Assembly: GCF_016902295.1 (NCBI RefSeq)
Contig: NZ_JACJLQ010000020.1
Location: 1 to 62,584 of the forward strand
DNA length: 62,584 nt
Reading direction: 5' to 3'
Source: Bacteroides caecigallinarum
GTDB taxonomy: Bacteria > Bacteroidota > Bacteroidia > Bacteroidales > Bacteroidaceae
The position numbers were made by a program, and so were the translations under genes. Positions 26,855-36,569 of this stretch are shown here, in pieces. Under the pieces are notes generated by a model, which was not told the DNA's origin, made no database searches, and was given only the letters and a program-made list of their open reading frames with translations. The stretch's first letter is position 1. The number at the start of each line of letters is the position of its first letter.

Positions 26855-27406
26855 TTAATCAGCTTCCACTTCAACAAGATTTCCGGTGACAGAGTTCATA
26901 ATAAATCCTCTAACTTTAATACCGTCTGCAGGCATCAGCGGATGATGTCTTACTATATGGACACTTTTTCTTACGGCATCTTCCGTATCATCGAAACCAC
27001 TCAACCACGAGCGAAGATTTATATCACAATATTCCATCATCTCAATGTGATCCTGAGAAACTCCACGTGCACGCATGTGTGAAAGCATTACTTCACTGTC
27101 CATGTGCTGCACACCACAGTCTGTATGTCCTATAATCATTATCTCCTCAACACCAAGCTCATATATTGCGACAAGAAGGCTTCGCATGGCACTACCAAAC
27201 GGATGAGTAATTGTACCGCCGGCATTCTTAATAATCTTCACATCACCGTTTTTCAGTCCCAACGCCGCAGGAAGCAACTCGATAAGCCGTGTATCCATAC
27301 ATGTCACAATAGCAATTTTCTTGTCCGGATATTTGGTCGTAAGAAATTTCTCATATCCTTTTGTTTCGACAAAAGATTTGTTGTATTCCAATAATTCGTC
27401 TATCAT
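26855..27406 (-). CDS. beta-class carbonic anhydrase
   Basis: A 183-residue cytoplasmic zinc enzyme interconverting CO2 and bicarbonate. Zinc ligands are C36 and the D38/R40 dyad in CMDTR, H94 and C97 in GHTDCG. NAGG follows at ~61-64. The length fits the shorter type of beta-carbonic anhydrase found in anaerobes and Gram-positives. Bicarbonate supply matters for succinate-forming carboxylations in Bacteroidales. It is transcribed alone, convergent with the M20 gene. Confidence 0.94.
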   Translation of the reverse strand: MIDELLEYNKSFVETKGYEKFLTTKYPDKKIAIVTCMDTRLIELLPAALGLKNGDVKIIKNAGGTITHPFGSAMRSLLVAIYELGVEEIMIIGHTDCGVQHMDSEVMLSHMRARGVSQDHIEMMEYCDINLRSWLSGFDDTEDAVRKSVHIVRHHPLMPADGIKVRGFIMNSVTGNLVEVEAD

Positions 27407-27467
27407 AATCCTCTTTTAATAAAATTCATATCGCAAAAATACATCAAAAAAACTTCATAAATAAAAA

Positions 27468-27507
27468 GCAAGAGTAAATATCCGCATCATACAGTATTTA
27501 CTCTTGC
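27468..27507 (-). terminator. terminator of the GH95 gene
   Basis: GCAAGAGTAAATA / TATTTACTCTTGC, a perfect 13-bp stem, followed on the minus strand by T5. Confidence 0.85.
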
Positions 27508-27524
27508 CCGAATGTATTATTTTA

Positions 27525-29933
27525 TCACATACGTTCGATTGTATATTCTTCACCCGCGCGAGTTTCTATATCATATTCATAAATTTTATACAATATAGGA
27601 TGCTCAGCTATCAGTCCCTCAGCCTTTAAAGGCTCTTTAATTTCGGCATTCTGATAATACCTATTACTATTCTCACCTTTAGCCTCTGTCAATCCGTTAC
27701 CCTTAAGAGGTATATACGAACGGATTCTCAGATTTCCTCCCAAAGCAGATTTTATTTTTGCTGTGAGCAGTTCACCACCTTTCCATTCCATATCAACGGT
27801 AAATCCACCTCTGGCTTTCAGTCCCGAAACCTTACCGTCTCTCCATTCATCCGGCAAAGCCGGAAGCAAATGTAAAGCCTCGTCGTGGCTCTGCATCAAC
27901 ATTTCTGCCACACCGGCGGTATATCCGAAATTACCGTCAATCTGGAAAGGTGGATGCGAGTCGAACAAGTTAGGATAAGTACGTCCGGCAAACAGGTTCC
28001 TTATTATCTTATAAGCATGATTTCCGTCAAGCAGACGTGCCCACAAATTAATTTTCCAACCGATAGACCATCCGGTAGCCTCATCACCTCTTTGCAACAA
28101 AGTGTTTTTTGCGGCCTGGAACAAATCAGGATTTTTGTAAGGTGAAATCTGATTACCTGGATACAATCCGAACGCATGCGAAATATGTCTGTGCTTGTCA
28201 TTCGGATTATCCACATCCTCAAGCCATTCCTGCAACTGATTGTACTTTCCTATCTGCATAGGGGCAAGCATATCAATCATACCCTGCAGCCTGTTTATAT
28301 ATTCGGCATCCTTATTAAGAAGTTTCGCCGCATCACGAGTATTGCATAAAAGTTCGAACACAATCTGATTGTCCATTGTACAGCCTGCAACAGTAGAAGC
28401 TGAATTGCTGTTTTCACCGTCAGGACCATGTTCAGGCGAGTTGGAAGGGCAAGTAACCATCCATCCATATACAGGATGCTTAACAAGAAAATCCATAAAG
28501 AAATCTGCCGAGCCCTTCATCACATCATAGTATTTCTCAAGGAAAGCCATATCACCGGTATATAAATAATGTTGCCATAAGTGCTGGCACAACCATGCTC
28601 CTCCATTTGGCCACATACCCCAGAAAGCACCGTCAACAACACCGGTAGAACGCCACAAATCAGTGTTATGATGGAGCACCCATCCGTTACATCCATACAT
28701 AGCCTTAGCTGTTTCCTGTCCAGCCTCTGAAAGTTCCTGCAACATTTTAAACAATGGTTCATGACATTCGCTCAGATTAGTCACCTCAGCAGGCCAATAA
28801 TTCATCTGAAGATTAATGTTCACAGTATATTTACTGTCCCATGGTGCAACCTTATCCTTATTCCATATACCCTGAAGATTTGCCGGCTGACCTCCCGGCA
28901 GAGATGATGATATCAGCAGGTAACGTCCGTATTGAAATAACAGAACAGCCAGTCCGGCATCATTTCTTTCATTAAATTTCTTTATTCTCTGGTCTGTAGG
29001 TTCGTTTGAGTAATCATCCGAATATATGTCAAGGTCCAATCTTCCGAACAGTTCCCTATACATTTCAATATGTTCTTTCTTGGCCTTTTCATAATCTTTC
29101 TTTACAGCTGCGTTCAGATAATTCACAGCCTTCTTGTAACCATTGCCGCTAATATCTTTATAATTTACGAAATTGGTTGCCGATGATATATATAATGTAA
29201 CATAATCAGCATTCTCAATCCTAAGCCTATTATCGTCGAAAGACAATTTTCCTCCTTTGTTCACAGCCTTCACCAAAGTCTCATCAAAAAGTTTTCCAAC
29301 AACACCCTCATGGTCATTACCCTTAGCCTTAAGATAAAGGCACTTGTTCTTGACAGAAACCTGATGCTCCAAAGGACAATTGAAAGACAAGTTGAACGAT
29401 AACTTACCTGCTTCCGAACTTGATATTCTCATTATAATCACATTGTCCGCAATAGAAGAAAACAACTCTCGCGTATATGTCACTCCATCAGCTTTATAAC
29501 TCACGGTAGCAATGGCATTCTCCAAATCCAGTTCACGAAGATAATCCGTAACATTATCATGACCTGGAAAGTCAATCATCAGGCTACCGATAGTCTGATA
29601 CGGCATACCATTTCTTGGAGTGAGAAAATTTTTATTAACCAAATCCTGCGCTTCGCCATACTTCCCGTCAAAAACAAGTTTTCTCACTTCAGGCAAAACT
29701 TTCAATGCATCCGGATTATCATTTCTATACGGCGAACCACCCCAGAATGTTTCTTCATTCAATTGCAATTCTTCTACTTCGGTACCGCCGAACGACATAG
29801 CTCCCAATCTTGAATTTCCTACGGGTAAGGCCTCTGTCCATTCCGAGGCAGGTCTATCATACCACAACTTCAGATTTCCCGCATAAATATATGAAGACAG
29901 GAGCAACAATACTGACAAAAAACTAATTCTCAT
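27525..29933 (-). CDS. glycoside hydrolase family 95 (alpha-L-fucosidase/galactosidase type)
   Basis: An 802-residue secreted enzyme with a signal peptide ending YIYAG (~19). The GH95 N-terminal domain starts [24 protein letters not shown], and the (alpha/alpha)6 catalytic domain follows with [40 protein letters not shown] and the [13 protein letters not shown] stretch; the last region (~700-800) is a beta-sandwich. The family inverts alpha-1,2-fucosyl or galactosyl linkages of mucin or plant glycans. No SusC/SusD pair or other CAZyme flanks it, so it stands outside a polysaccharide utilisation locus, which weakens substrate prediction. Confidence 0.93.
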   Translation of the reverse strand: MRISFLSVLLLLSSYIYAGNLKLWYDRPASEWTEALPVGNSRLGAMSFGGTEVEELQLNEETFWGGSPYRNDNPDALKVLPEVRKLVFDGKYGEAQDLVNKNFLTPRNGMPYQTIGSLMIDFPGHDNVTDYLRELDLENAIATVSYKADGVTYTRELFSSIADNVIIMRISSSEAGKLSFNLSFNCPLEHQVSVKNKCLYLKAKGNDHEGVVGKLFDETLVKAVNKGGKLSFDDNRLRIENADYVTLYISSATNFVNYKDISGNGYKKAVNYLNAAVKKDYEKAKKEHIEMYRELFGRLDLDIYSDDYSNEPTDQRIKKFNERNDAGLAVLLFQYGRYLLISSSLPGGQPANLQGIWNKDKVAPWDSKYTVNINLQMNYWPAEVTNLSECHEPLFKMLQELSEAGQETAKAMYGCNGWVLHHNTDLWRSTGVVDGAFWGMWPNGGAWLCQHLWQHYLYTGDMAFLEKYYDVMKGSADFFMDFLVKHPVYGWMVTCPSNSPEHGPDGENSNSASTVAGCTMDNQIVFELLCNTRDAAKLLNKDAEYINRLQGMIDMLAPMQIGKYNQLQEWLEDVDNPNDKHRHISHAFGLYPGNQISPYKNPDLFQAAKNTLLQRGDEATGWSIGWKINLWARLLDGNHAYKIIRNLFAGRTYPNLFDSHPPFQIDGNFGYTAGVAEMLMQSHDEALHLLPALPDEWRDGKVSGLKARGGFTVDMEWKGGELLTAKIKSALGGNLRIRSYIPLKGNGLTEAKGENSNRYYQNAEIKEPLKAEGLIAEHPILYKIYEYDIETRAGEEYTIERM

Positions 29934-30060
29934 ATTATTACTATTTTAATAATTCATCAAAGGCTTTTTCTAATTCAAAAATACAAAAAAATCGAAACCA
30001 TATAGGAAAACAGCAGACAAAAATGTATTTTTGTAACAAAATTCATAAACAAGAAAAATT

Positions 30061-31239
30061 ATGGCTAAAGAACTTGAACTGAAATACGGATGCAATCCTA
30101 ACCAGAAGCCTGCGCGTATTTTCATGAAAGAAGGGGAACTGCCTATTGAGGTCCTGAACGGACGCCCCGGTTACATCAACTTCCTTGATGCACTGAACGG
30201 ATGGCAGTTAGTAAAAGAACTGAAAGAAGCTACAGGAATGCCTGCCGCTACATCTTTCAAACATGTCAGCCCTGCAGGTGCTGCCATTGGTCTTGAACTG
30301 GACGAAACTATGAAGAAAATATATTTCGTCGATGGCCTTCCTCTTTCACCGCTTGCTAACGCTTACGTACGTGCACGCGGTGCTGACCGTATGTCATCTT
30401 ACGGCGACTTTATCGCACTGAGCGACATCTGCGATGAAGAAACCGCACGTTTCATCAACCGAGAAGTTTCTGACGGTGTTATCGCTCCTGGATATACAGA
30501 TGCAGCTTTGGAAATCCTGAAAGCAAAACGTAAAGGAACATACAATGTAATAAAAATTGACCCGAACTATGTTCCTGCTCCTATTGAAACAAAGGAAGTG
30601 TTCGGCATTACATTCGAACAGGGAAGAAACGAAATCAAGCTGAACGGCGACGATCTGTTCCAGAACATCCCTACTCAGAACAAGAACTTTACAGATGCCG
30701 CTAAGCGTGACCTTATGATAGCGCTTATCACTCTGAAATATACTCAGTCAAACTCTGTATGTTACGTCAAGGACGGTCAGGCAATCGGTATCGGTGCCGG
30801 ACAGCAGAGCCGTATCCACTGTACACGCCTCGCAGGAAACAAGGCAGACATCTGGTATCTGCGTCAGCATCCGAAGGTGTTGAACCTGCCTTGGGTTGAA
30901 AAAATCCGCCGTGCAGACCGCGACAATACTATCGACATCTACATCAGCGATGACCACGACGATGTACTTGCAGACGGAGTATGGCAGCAGTTCTTCACAG
31001 AAAAACCAGAAGTATTGACTCGCGAAGAAAAACGCGCTTGGCTCGACACACTGAAAGGTGTAGCTCTTGGTTCGGACGCTTTCTTCCCATTCGGCGACAA
31101 CATTGAACGCGCTCACAAGAGCGGTGTGGAATTCATTGCACAGGCCGGCGGCTCTGTACGCGATGACCATGTTATTGAGACTTGCGACAAATACGGCATC
31201 GCAATGACATTCACTGGCATACGTCTGTTCCACCATTAA
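30061..31239 (+). CDS. stand-alone AICAR formyltransferase domain (PurH-like)
   Basis: A 392-residue protein that aligns with the C-terminal AICAR transformylase part of PurH. The catalytic Lys-His is in TSFKHVSPAG (~68-77), and GAGQQSRIHCTRLAG, ALGSDAFFPF and AQAGGSVRDDHV are intact. The IMP cyclohydrolase (MGS-like) domain at the N-terminus of ordinary PurH is absent; the protein begins directly at the transformylase. It would formylate AICAR with 10-formyl-THF to give FAICAR, needing cyclohydrolase from elsewhere. Bacteroides usually also encode a full PurH. The -7 element TATTTTTG is at 30026-30033, and a strong terminator follows. Confidence 0.9.
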   Translation: MAKELELKYGCNPNQKPARIFMKEGELPIEVLNGRPGYINFLDALNGWQLVKELKEATGMPAATSFKHVSPAGAAIGLELDETMKKIYFVDGLPLSPLANAYVRARGADRMSSYGDFIALSDICDEETARFINREVSDGVIAPGYTDAALEILKAKRKGTYNVIKIDPNYVPAPIETKEVFGITFEQGRNEIKLNGDDLFQNIPTQNKNFTDAAKRDLMIALITLKYTQSNSVCYVKDGQAIGIGAGQQSRIHCTRLAGNKADIWYLRQHPKVLNLPWVEKIRRADRDNTIDIYISDDHDDVLADGVWQQFFTEKPEVLTREEKRAWLDTLKGVALGSDAFFPFGDNIERAHKSGVEFIAQAGGSVRDDHVIETCDKYGIAMTFTGIRLFHH

Positions 31240-31257
31240 TGGCAGCCATTTACCTAT

Positions 31258-31308
31258 AAAAATAAAAACATCCTGAAAATCAATAATTTTCAGGATGTTT
31301 TTATTTTT
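31258..31308. terminator. very strong bidirectional terminator
   Basis: A perfect 23-bp stem (arms 31258-31280 and 31286-31308), A/T-rich at its base with a GC core CATCCTG/CAGGATG, between convergent genes. Confidence 0.95.
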
Positions 31309-31317
31309 ATACGACAA

Positions 31318-31962
31318 CTAGAATTTATACCCTACGGTGAAATACATTGCAAAATTATAGGGTGAGTTTCCCGGAGCTATCTTGCAGAAGCCGAAATCGG
31401 CATCGAGTCCCAATGTCCATTTCGGGAAATCAAGACCTACGCCACCTTGAATTCCGGCATCAAAACGGTTAAAGCCGTCGGATATATATTGACCGGCAAT
31501 AGATAAATCATCAAAAGTCGGCCATGATATTGTCAAAGCATCTAATTTTGTTTCGGATTTGCCTGAAATTCCGTATGCTATATACGGCCCTACCGTAAAT
31601 ACCATATCAAACCTGGATGTTGCGCCTACATGAAAAGCCGCAAGAAGTGGCATCTGAAAATAATTCTGATTGACATGAACCTTTGATAAACTTTCAGAAC
31701 CTGTAATAAAATCATCATACATCTTATAGCTTGCTCCTTTCGAGGTCCAATTCAGTCCTGTCTGGAAAGACACCAGCCAGTTCAACGGTATATCCAGAGT
31801 AACTCCTACCTTAGGATTAAACAAAGGTTTACTGCCATCCGCATATTCACCCATCCAGGCAGACATACCTGCACCTACTTCCACTCCCCATTTTACTCTA
31901 TTTTGGGATATTGCCGGTACAACCGACAATACACACAATAACGCAATTATCAGTTTCCTCAT
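31318..31962 (-). CDS. outer-membrane beta-barrel protein (PorT-like)
   Basis: A 214-residue protein with a signal peptide MRKLIIALLCVLSVVPAISQ and a mature part made of alternating amphipathic strands that ends in FTVGYKF, an aromatic C-terminus fit for BAM-mediated insertion. It begins like the PorT/outer-membrane-beta-barrel (OmpA-like 8-strand) family (WGVEVGAGMS). The function is unknown. The start is MRKLI (31962) because the five residues before it add nothing to the signal peptide. A similar barrel gene lies just upstream on the same strand, but a hairpin separates them. Confidence 0.82.
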   Translation of the reverse strand: MRKLIIALLCVLSVVPAISQNRVKWGVEVGAGMSAWMGEYADGSKPLFNPKVGVTLDIPLNWLVSFQTGLNWTSKGASYKMYDDFITGSESLSKVHVNQNYFQMPLLAAFHVGATSRFDMVFTVGPYIAYGISGKSETKLDALTISWPTFDDLSIAGQYISDGFNRFDAGIQGGVGLDFPKWTLGLDADFGFCKIAPGNSPYNFAMYFTVGYKF

Positions 31963-32040
31963 AATAGTATAAATCAATTACTTATTTTATATAATCACAA
32001 ATTTAAACAAATAAATAGCAATCACATAAAAAAAGTAAGA

Positions 32041-32107
32041 AAAAATGTCCTGTCATTTCAATCTAAACACGGCCGTGTTTGAATTAAAATGACAGGACAT
32101 TTTTTTT
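32041..32107. terminator. long hairpin with nested CGGCCG palindrome
   Basis: Outer arms AAAAATGTCCTGTCATTT and AAATGACAGGACATTTTT, with the inner palindrome AAACACGGCCGTGTTT at 32065-32080. It is followed by T-runs on both strands, so it works as a terminator, but the inner palindrome is shared with 11361-11406. Confidence 0.85.
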
Positions 32108-32126
32108 CTAATTTATAAGCGTTATT

Positions 32127-32648
32127 TTAGAAGGCGTATTCTATACCTATAGAGATATTTTCAGCATCAGCAGTTACACCAAAACCATTGTTTGAAGTAA
32201 ATCCCCGATAATCCTGACGGAATCCTGCAAAACCAACTTTGGACACAAAGCTGAAATTGTCATTCAATTTTACGGCTATACCTGGTTTAACTCCTAATTC
32301 AAAACCGGCTTTTGCATCATTGTGGGCTACTTTATTTACTGATACTCCGAATCCCATATCAAGGAACAGACGAACTATCTTGTTTTCATAATAAGAGAAA
32401 CGCGCGTATGGAGCTATTGCAAATGCTGTAGATGAAAGACCTTCACCTCCTGAGACATCAAGTACAAGCTGTCCTCCAAATGCCCATCTTTCATTGAATT
32501 CATAGCCAAAATCAGGACTGATAGAGAAAGATGTTCTCTCTGAGTCAGTATTTCTCCACAAACTGATTCCACCGCCAATGTACATTTCCTGTGCGTAAGC
32601 AGTAACTACTGCAAACATCACGAATAAAGTCATCAATACTTTTTTCAT
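32127..32648 (-). CDS. outer-membrane beta-barrel protein
   Basis: A 173-residue small barrel. The signal peptide ends TAYAQ (~20), followed by MYIGGGISLWRN and strands with alternating polarity, and the C-terminus is SIGIEYAF, with a terminal Phe as in OmpX/OmpW-like proteins. It has a porin-like or structural role; no ligand can be inferred. The start is MKKVLMTLF (32648). It is a neighbour of the PorT-like barrel, but each has its own hairpin. Confidence 0.82.
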   Translation of the reverse strand: MKKVLMTLFVMFAVVTAYAQEMYIGGGISLWRNTDSERTSFSISPDFGYEFNERWAFGGQLVLDVSGGEGLSSTAFAIAPYARFSYYENKIVRLFLDMGFGVSVNKVAHNDAKAGFELGVKPGIAVKLNDNFSFVSKVGFAGFRQDYRGFTSNNGFGVTADAENISIGIEYAF

Positions 32649-32772
32649 AATTCTCATTTTTAAGTTGTTAAACAGTTTAGTTTTCTTCAGATAAATAATT
32701 ATCTGAAAAAATAATATTACAAAAATAAGAAATACTTAGCAATTTTAAACAACATCTTAAAAACAGGACAAT

Positions 32773-32964
32773 TTATCCGTTTTTATGACGATTGGCACGA
32801 CGACGACGGATTTCTGCTTTCATCTTTGCAGAACCTGAATTGTGGAGTCCTGTGATGTAAGTTTTCTTCTTCGCCTTTGTCTTCACCTTTTCTTCTTTCT
32901 TGGCTGCCGACGATTTGGCTCCCTTGAAAACAATTCCTTCTGTCAGTATCTTTTCTATATCCAT
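32773..32964 (-). CDS. small lysine/arginine-rich protein, 63 residues
   Basis: A 63-residue protein of unknown family: a short acidic start (MDIEKILTEGIVFKG), then a highly basic low-complexity region (KKEEKVKTKAKKKTY) and a C-terminal RRRRANRHKNG patch. The charge suggests binding to nucleic acid or the ribosome, but no domain is recognised. It is upstream of the barrel gene and downstream of the B3/B4-domain gene on the same strand; a region with gagtt/aagtt-type short repeats precedes it. Confidence 0.6.
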   Translation of the reverse strand: MDIEKILTEGIVFKGAKSSAAKKEEKVKTKAKKKTYITGLHNSGSAKMKAEIRRRRANRHKNG

Positions 32965-33071
32965 ATTGTGAGTTTATAAGTTTTTAAAGTTTTTGAGTTA
33001 ATGAGTTGATGTCCGGATGAAACCAACGGTCAGTGAAATTAAAGCCTTGACAACATGTAACTGAGACCTCG

Positions 33072-33761
33072 TCAACTGAAATATACTATTTCTACATCAA
33101 CAGCTTCGGCAAACTCTTTCAGCAAATCTACCATAAAGCCAACAGCCTCTTCCAGTCCTTCCTTACCGCTATATGCATTCATGATGGCAAGAAGACTTGT
33201 TGTACCGGCACTTATCTTGGTTCGTTCATTATCGCTTGTAGGAGTTCCAACACCACCTACCGCATCACGGTAAACCGGCATTCCTTCAATATTAAGCTCA
33301 CCACGGCCTATTCCTTCGTAAGGCTCGCCAGCCTTACCTATGCCGAGCACGAGTTCATCTCCCTGAATCTTATCCAGATCGAATCCGCCTATGGAATGAC
33401 CACAGTTAATGGATGCCAGATTTATAAGGTCCACCAATGTATCAATCTGATATAACGGTATTCCGCGAAGGATACGCCTGCACAATGCTTCGGACGACGG
33501 ACGGTAACGGCTTGGATCCTTTCCGCATTTCTTGTATGCCTGACGTGTGGCCTGTATTGACGGCATGTCCTTTATGGAATCTGTAGTGTATCTGGAACGG
33601 TAAAGTTCAGTAAATTCTTCAATCCGTTTCCATAGTTGTTCATTATAGCCTGAATTCTTGACTTTTGCAAATACGGCGGCACCCTGGAAATCAGGCCATG
33701 CCTGTTTAAGTTCGTCAGATACGACAATATTTATTTTCCTATTTCCCATAAAAGTTTTCAA
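33072..33761 (-). CDS. B3/B4 tRNA-binding domain protein
   Basis: A 229-residue single B3/B4 domain, as found in the beta subunit of phenylalanyl-tRNA synthetase (editing and tRNA contacts). The conserved core is SIQATRQAYKKCGKDPSRYRPSSEALCRRIL (~67-97) and LINLASINCGHSIGGFDLDKI (~111-131). Free-standing versions are common in bacteria and may edit or deacylate mischarged tRNA, which is not proven. It is the last gene of the minus-strand run hpt/adk/obgE/pgeF, 22 bp after pgeF. Confidence 0.88.
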   Translation of the reverse strand: MKTFMGNRKINIVVSDELKQAWPDFQGAAVFAKVKNSGYNEQLWKRIEEFTELYRSRYTTDSIKDMPSIQATRQAYKKCGKDPSRYRPSSEALCRRILRGIPLYQIDTLVDLINLASINCGHSIGGFDLDKIQGDELVLGIGKAGEPYEGIGRGELNIEGMPVYRDAVGGVGTPTSDNERTKISAGTTSLLAIMNAYSGKEGLEEAVGFMVDLLKEFAEAVDVEIVYFS

Positions 33762-33783
33762 TACTGGTTGATGAATATAATTA

Positions 33784-34611
33784 TTAAATACGATTTTCCG
33801 AAACCGGATGTCTCAACATTATTCCCGAAATTATCCTGCCGGAATTTATACCTAACCTGCGGGCAGAAAAAAAATCGCTGTATCCGGTATAAGTACATAT
33901 ACCGCTCATTTCAATATTTTCCCGGCTGACTCCTGACGCGAGCAACTGGATTCTGTTAGCTTCCCAAAGGTCGATATGCCACTTGGAATATCTTTGCGCT
34001 ATGGCATTCATATCGAATCCGGCCTTACGGAAAGCGTCATATACCTCATCGCCCACCTCGAACGACTGCAATGATATTCCCGGACCTATAACCGCCACTA
34101 CATCACGCATCTGTGTACCGTACTCTCTACGCATCCGCTCCAATGTTTTCTCAACGATACGCGCTACCGTCCCGCGCCACCCTGCATGAATAGCGGCTAC
34201 AGCCTTATTGCGTACATCGTAACAAAGCACCGGAATACAGTCGGCAGTAGAAATACACAGACATACACCTGGCAGGTTTGTCATTACAGCATCCACTCCT
34301 TCAAGCTGCTCTGTGTTGACCGAAGCAGAAGATTGCATAAATATTCTGTCCACCGTACGTATTACCGTACCATGAACCTGATGTGGAATTATGAACGTTT
34401 CCGGTTTTTCCGGCATTATACCTGCCAGTAACTCTCTGTTCTTCTCAACATCTTCCGGACGGTCGCCACAATAATGATTGCAGTTGAAAGATGAATAGTT
34501 ACCTGTACTGTATCCGCCGTGACGTGTGGTCGAAAAACAAAAAATGTCAGCATACGACTCATTCAAACCGTACACCAACATTCTTTTATCTGTAGAAAAC
34601 AAGTTATTCAT
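33784..34611 (-). CDS. pgeF: YfiH/laccase-domain purine nucleoside phosphorylase-like protein
   Basis: A 275-residue DUF152/Cu-oxidase_4 enzyme. Zinc ligands are the His of PHQVHGTVI (~77-85), Cys of STADCIPVLC (~122-131) and His of AIHAGWRGT (~140-148). Members act as purine nucleoside phosphorylase/adenosine deaminase (FAMIN-like), or as polyphenol oxidase-like enzymes in older naming. One E. coli homologue edits a peptidoglycan precursor (PgeF). The ATG overlaps the obgE stop by one base (TAATG), a sign of translational coupling. Confidence 0.9.
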   Translation of the reverse strand: MNNLFSTDKRMLVYGLNESYADIFCFSTTRHGGYSTGNYSSFNCNHYCGDRPEDVEKNRELLAGIMPEKPETFIIPHQVHGTVIRTVDRIFMQSSASVNTEQLEGVDAVMTNLPGVCLCISTADCIPVLCYDVRNKAVAAIHAGWRGTVARIVEKTLERMRREYGTQMRDVVAVIGPGISLQSFEVGDEVYDAFRKAGFDMNAIAQRYSKWHIDLWEANRIQLLASGVSRENIEMSGICTYTGYSDFFSARRLGINSGRIISGIMLRHPVSENRI

Positions 34612-35795
34612 TATTTTTCCGGTTCATCATCCCAATCCACTTCCTCATATTCATACTCGAAATCATCGTCATCAGTTTCATCCTCGTACTCGTATTCAAA
34701 GTCTTCATCTTCACCCATTTCCTGAAGCTCCTGCTGAAGTTTTGAAACGTCTTTCGAACGGTGTACTATTGCGTCGCGCCTTAAAGATTCAAGCTGGTTG
34801 CTTTCCTTGTTTAGCTCTGTCCAAAGAATATCCTTCAGTTGCTGTATGCCCATATTTGCCACAGACGAAATGAATACGTGTGGAATACCTTCAGGCAATG
34901 TAGGCTCAAGCATGCTTATAAGCTCATCATCCAGCATATCACATTTCGTAATGGCAAGAACACGCTGCTTATCGAGCATTTCAGGATTGAACGTAGCCAA
35001 TTCGTTAAGCAATATTTCATATTCCTTACGGATGTCGTCAGTATCTCCAGGCACCATGAACAGCAGCAATGAGTTACGTTCTATGTGGCGTAGGAAACGA
35101 AGTCCAAGTCCTTTACCCTCGCTTGCGCCTTCTATTATTCCAGGTATGTCGGCCATGACGAAAGATTTTCCGTCACGATATGACACTATGCCCAAATTAG
35201 GCTCAAGTGTAGTAAACGGATAATTGGCTATTTTAGGACGTGCCGCCGATACTGTAGATAGCAAAGTTGATTTTCCCGCATTTGGGAAACCTACAAGACC
35301 TACGTCGGCCAGTAACTTCAGTTCGAGTATAACAGTCATTTCCTGCATAGGTTCGCCCGGCTGAGCAAATCGCGGTGCCTGACGTGTAGCAGTACGGAAA
35401 TGCCAGTTACCTAAGCCTCCGCGTCCGCCTTTAAGCAGAATGACTTCCTGACCATGGTCTGTTATATCGCAAACATACTCTCCGGTCTCAGCGTTGTAAA
35501 CCACAGTACCACATGGCACTTCTATCACCTTGTCGGCACCGTCTTTACCAAAACTTTTGTTTTTTGAGCCGTTACCTCCATGTTCGGCAAATACGTGACG
35601 CTCGTACTTCAGGTGAAGCAGTGTCCAGTAATTGCGGTTACCACGCAGGATTACATGACCTCCTCTACCACCGTCGCCACCGTCTGGACCGCCGTTAGGT
35701 ATATATTTTTCACGGCGCATGTGTACCGAGCCACGGCCTCCCTTACCGGAGCGGCAGTAGATTTTTACATAATCAACAAAATTCGATTCAGCCAT
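34611..35795 (-). CDS. obgE: Obg family GTPase with acidic tail
   Basis: A 394-residue essential ribosome-assembly GTPase. The N-terminal glycine-rich Obg fold is ~1-158 ([25 protein letters not shown]). The G domain follows with G1 at 166-177 ([12 protein letters not shown]), G3 DIPGI and G4 TKCDM (~284-288). The C-terminus (~355-394) is a strongly acidic tail of Asp/Glu/Tyr repeats rather than the OCT domain of some Firmicutes; this tail type is known in Bacteroidetes. It acts on the 50S precursor in the cytoplasm. It is co-transcribed with pgeF. Confidence 0.96.
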   Translation of the reverse strand: MAESNFVDYVKIYCRSGKGGRGSVHMRREKYIPNGGPDGGDGGRGGHVILRGNRNYWTLLHLKYERHVFAEHGGNGSKNKSFGKDGADKVIEVPCGTVVYNAETGEYVCDITDHGQEVILLKGGRGGLGNWHFRTATRQAPRFAQPGEPMQEMTVILELKLLADVGLVGFPNAGKSTLLSTVSAARPKIANYPFTTLEPNLGIVSYRDGKSFVMADIPGIIEGASEGKGLGLRFLRHIERNSLLLFMVPGDTDDIRKEYEILLNELATFNPEMLDKQRVLAITKCDMLDDELISMLEPTLPEGIPHVFISSVANMGIQQLKDILWTELNKESNQLESLRRDAIVHRSKDVSKLQQELQEMGEDEDFEYEYEDETDDDDFEYEYEEVDWDDEPEK

Positions 35796-35836
35796 ATTTT
35801 TTGTTTAGAAGTTAAATTGAGAAGTTAAGTTGGGAA

Positions 35837-35866
35837 AGTTAAAGAAGTTTTCCAACTTCTTTAACT
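35837..35866 (-). repeat. hairpin between adk and obgE
   Basis: AGTTAAAGAAGTT / AACTTCTTTAACT, a perfect 13-bp stem with a 4-base loop, on the minus strand just after adk. It lacks a good T-run, so it may attenuate or stabilise rather than fully terminate. It is embedded in short AAGTTAA-like repeats. Confidence 0.6.
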
Positions 35867-35875
35867 CCTTGTAAA

Positions 35876-36445
35876 TTAAAGTTTGTCTATTGCAGAGCAG
35901 ATGTCAGCAAAGATACCGTCCATAGTACCAAGACCGTTGATGTGCTGATATTTGCCATCGTTCTTGTACCAGTCGATAAGTGGAGCAGTCTGAGAGTGGT
36001 AAACCACAAGACGTTTCTTGATTGTTTCTTCATTGTCGTCAGCGCGTCCTGATTCCTGACCGCGTTTGATAAGACGAGTCATAAGTTCATCTTCAGGAAC
36101 CTCAAGGTCGAGCATGATAGATACTTCCTGACCACGAGCCTTAAGCATTTCCTTAAGAGCTTCAGCCTGAGCTATTGTACGTGGGAAACCATCGAAAATT
36201 ACACCTTTGCTGTCTTTGAAGCTATCGAATACGCTTGCAAGGATGTCAATCATCAATGCATCAGGAATAAGCTGACCGTTATCTATATAACCTTTTGCAG
36301 TTTTACCAAGTTCAGTACCATTCTTGATTTCAGCACGCAAAACGTCGCCTGTTGAAATGTGGTTCAAACCATACTTTTCTACTATACGTGCACTCTGAGT
36401 TCCTTTACCAGAACCTGGTGCGCCAAAAATTACGATGTTCAACAT
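35876..36445 (-). CDS. adk: adenylate kinase, short-lid type
   Basis: A 189-residue enzyme converting AMP plus ATP to two ADP. The P-loop GAPGSGKGTQSARI is at ~8-21, the AMP-site HISTGDVLRAEI at ~29-40, GFPRTIAQAE at ~86-95 and a short lid (RLIKRGQESGRADDNEETIKKRL) at ~126-148. It lacks the zinc cysteines and the long lid of the ~215-residue form. It is the second gene of the hpt-adk-obgE-pgeF-B3/B4 series; the gaps contain short tandem repeats. Confidence 0.96.
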   Translation of the reverse strand: MLNIVIFGAPGSGKGTQSARIVEKYGLNHISTGDVLRAEIKNGTELGKTAKGYIDNGQLIPDALMIDILASVFDSFKDSKGVIFDGFPRTIAQAEALKEMLKARGQEVSIMLDLEVPEDELMTRLIKRGQESGRADDNEETIKKRLVVYHSQTAPLIDWYKNDGKYQHINGLGTMDGIFADICSAIDKL

Positions 36446-36482
36446 TTTGTTTAAGTTTTTGAGTTTATATAAGTTTTTTAGT

Positions 36483-36522
36483 TTGTTGACGAGTTGACAA
36501 GTTAACGAGTTAACAAGGTTAC
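36483..36522. repeat. degenerate 8-bp tandem repeats upstream of adk
   Basis: Units of RAGTTRAC in a row: GAGTTGAC, AAGTTAAC, GAGTTAAC, AAGGTTAC, preceded by TTGTTGAC. It lies between hpt and adk. Similar AGTTAA/AGTTGA words recur before obgE (35810-35850) and near 32985. Confidence 0.5.
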
Positions 36523-36569
36523 CATCCAGACGGGAACCTTCTATTTACTTGTAACTGAAACCTTGTCAC

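Noticed and set aside
30748..31317. 189-codon frame antisense to the AICAR transformylase gene
   Set aside because: It lies opposite a well-conserved gene, has no family features and crosses the terminator.
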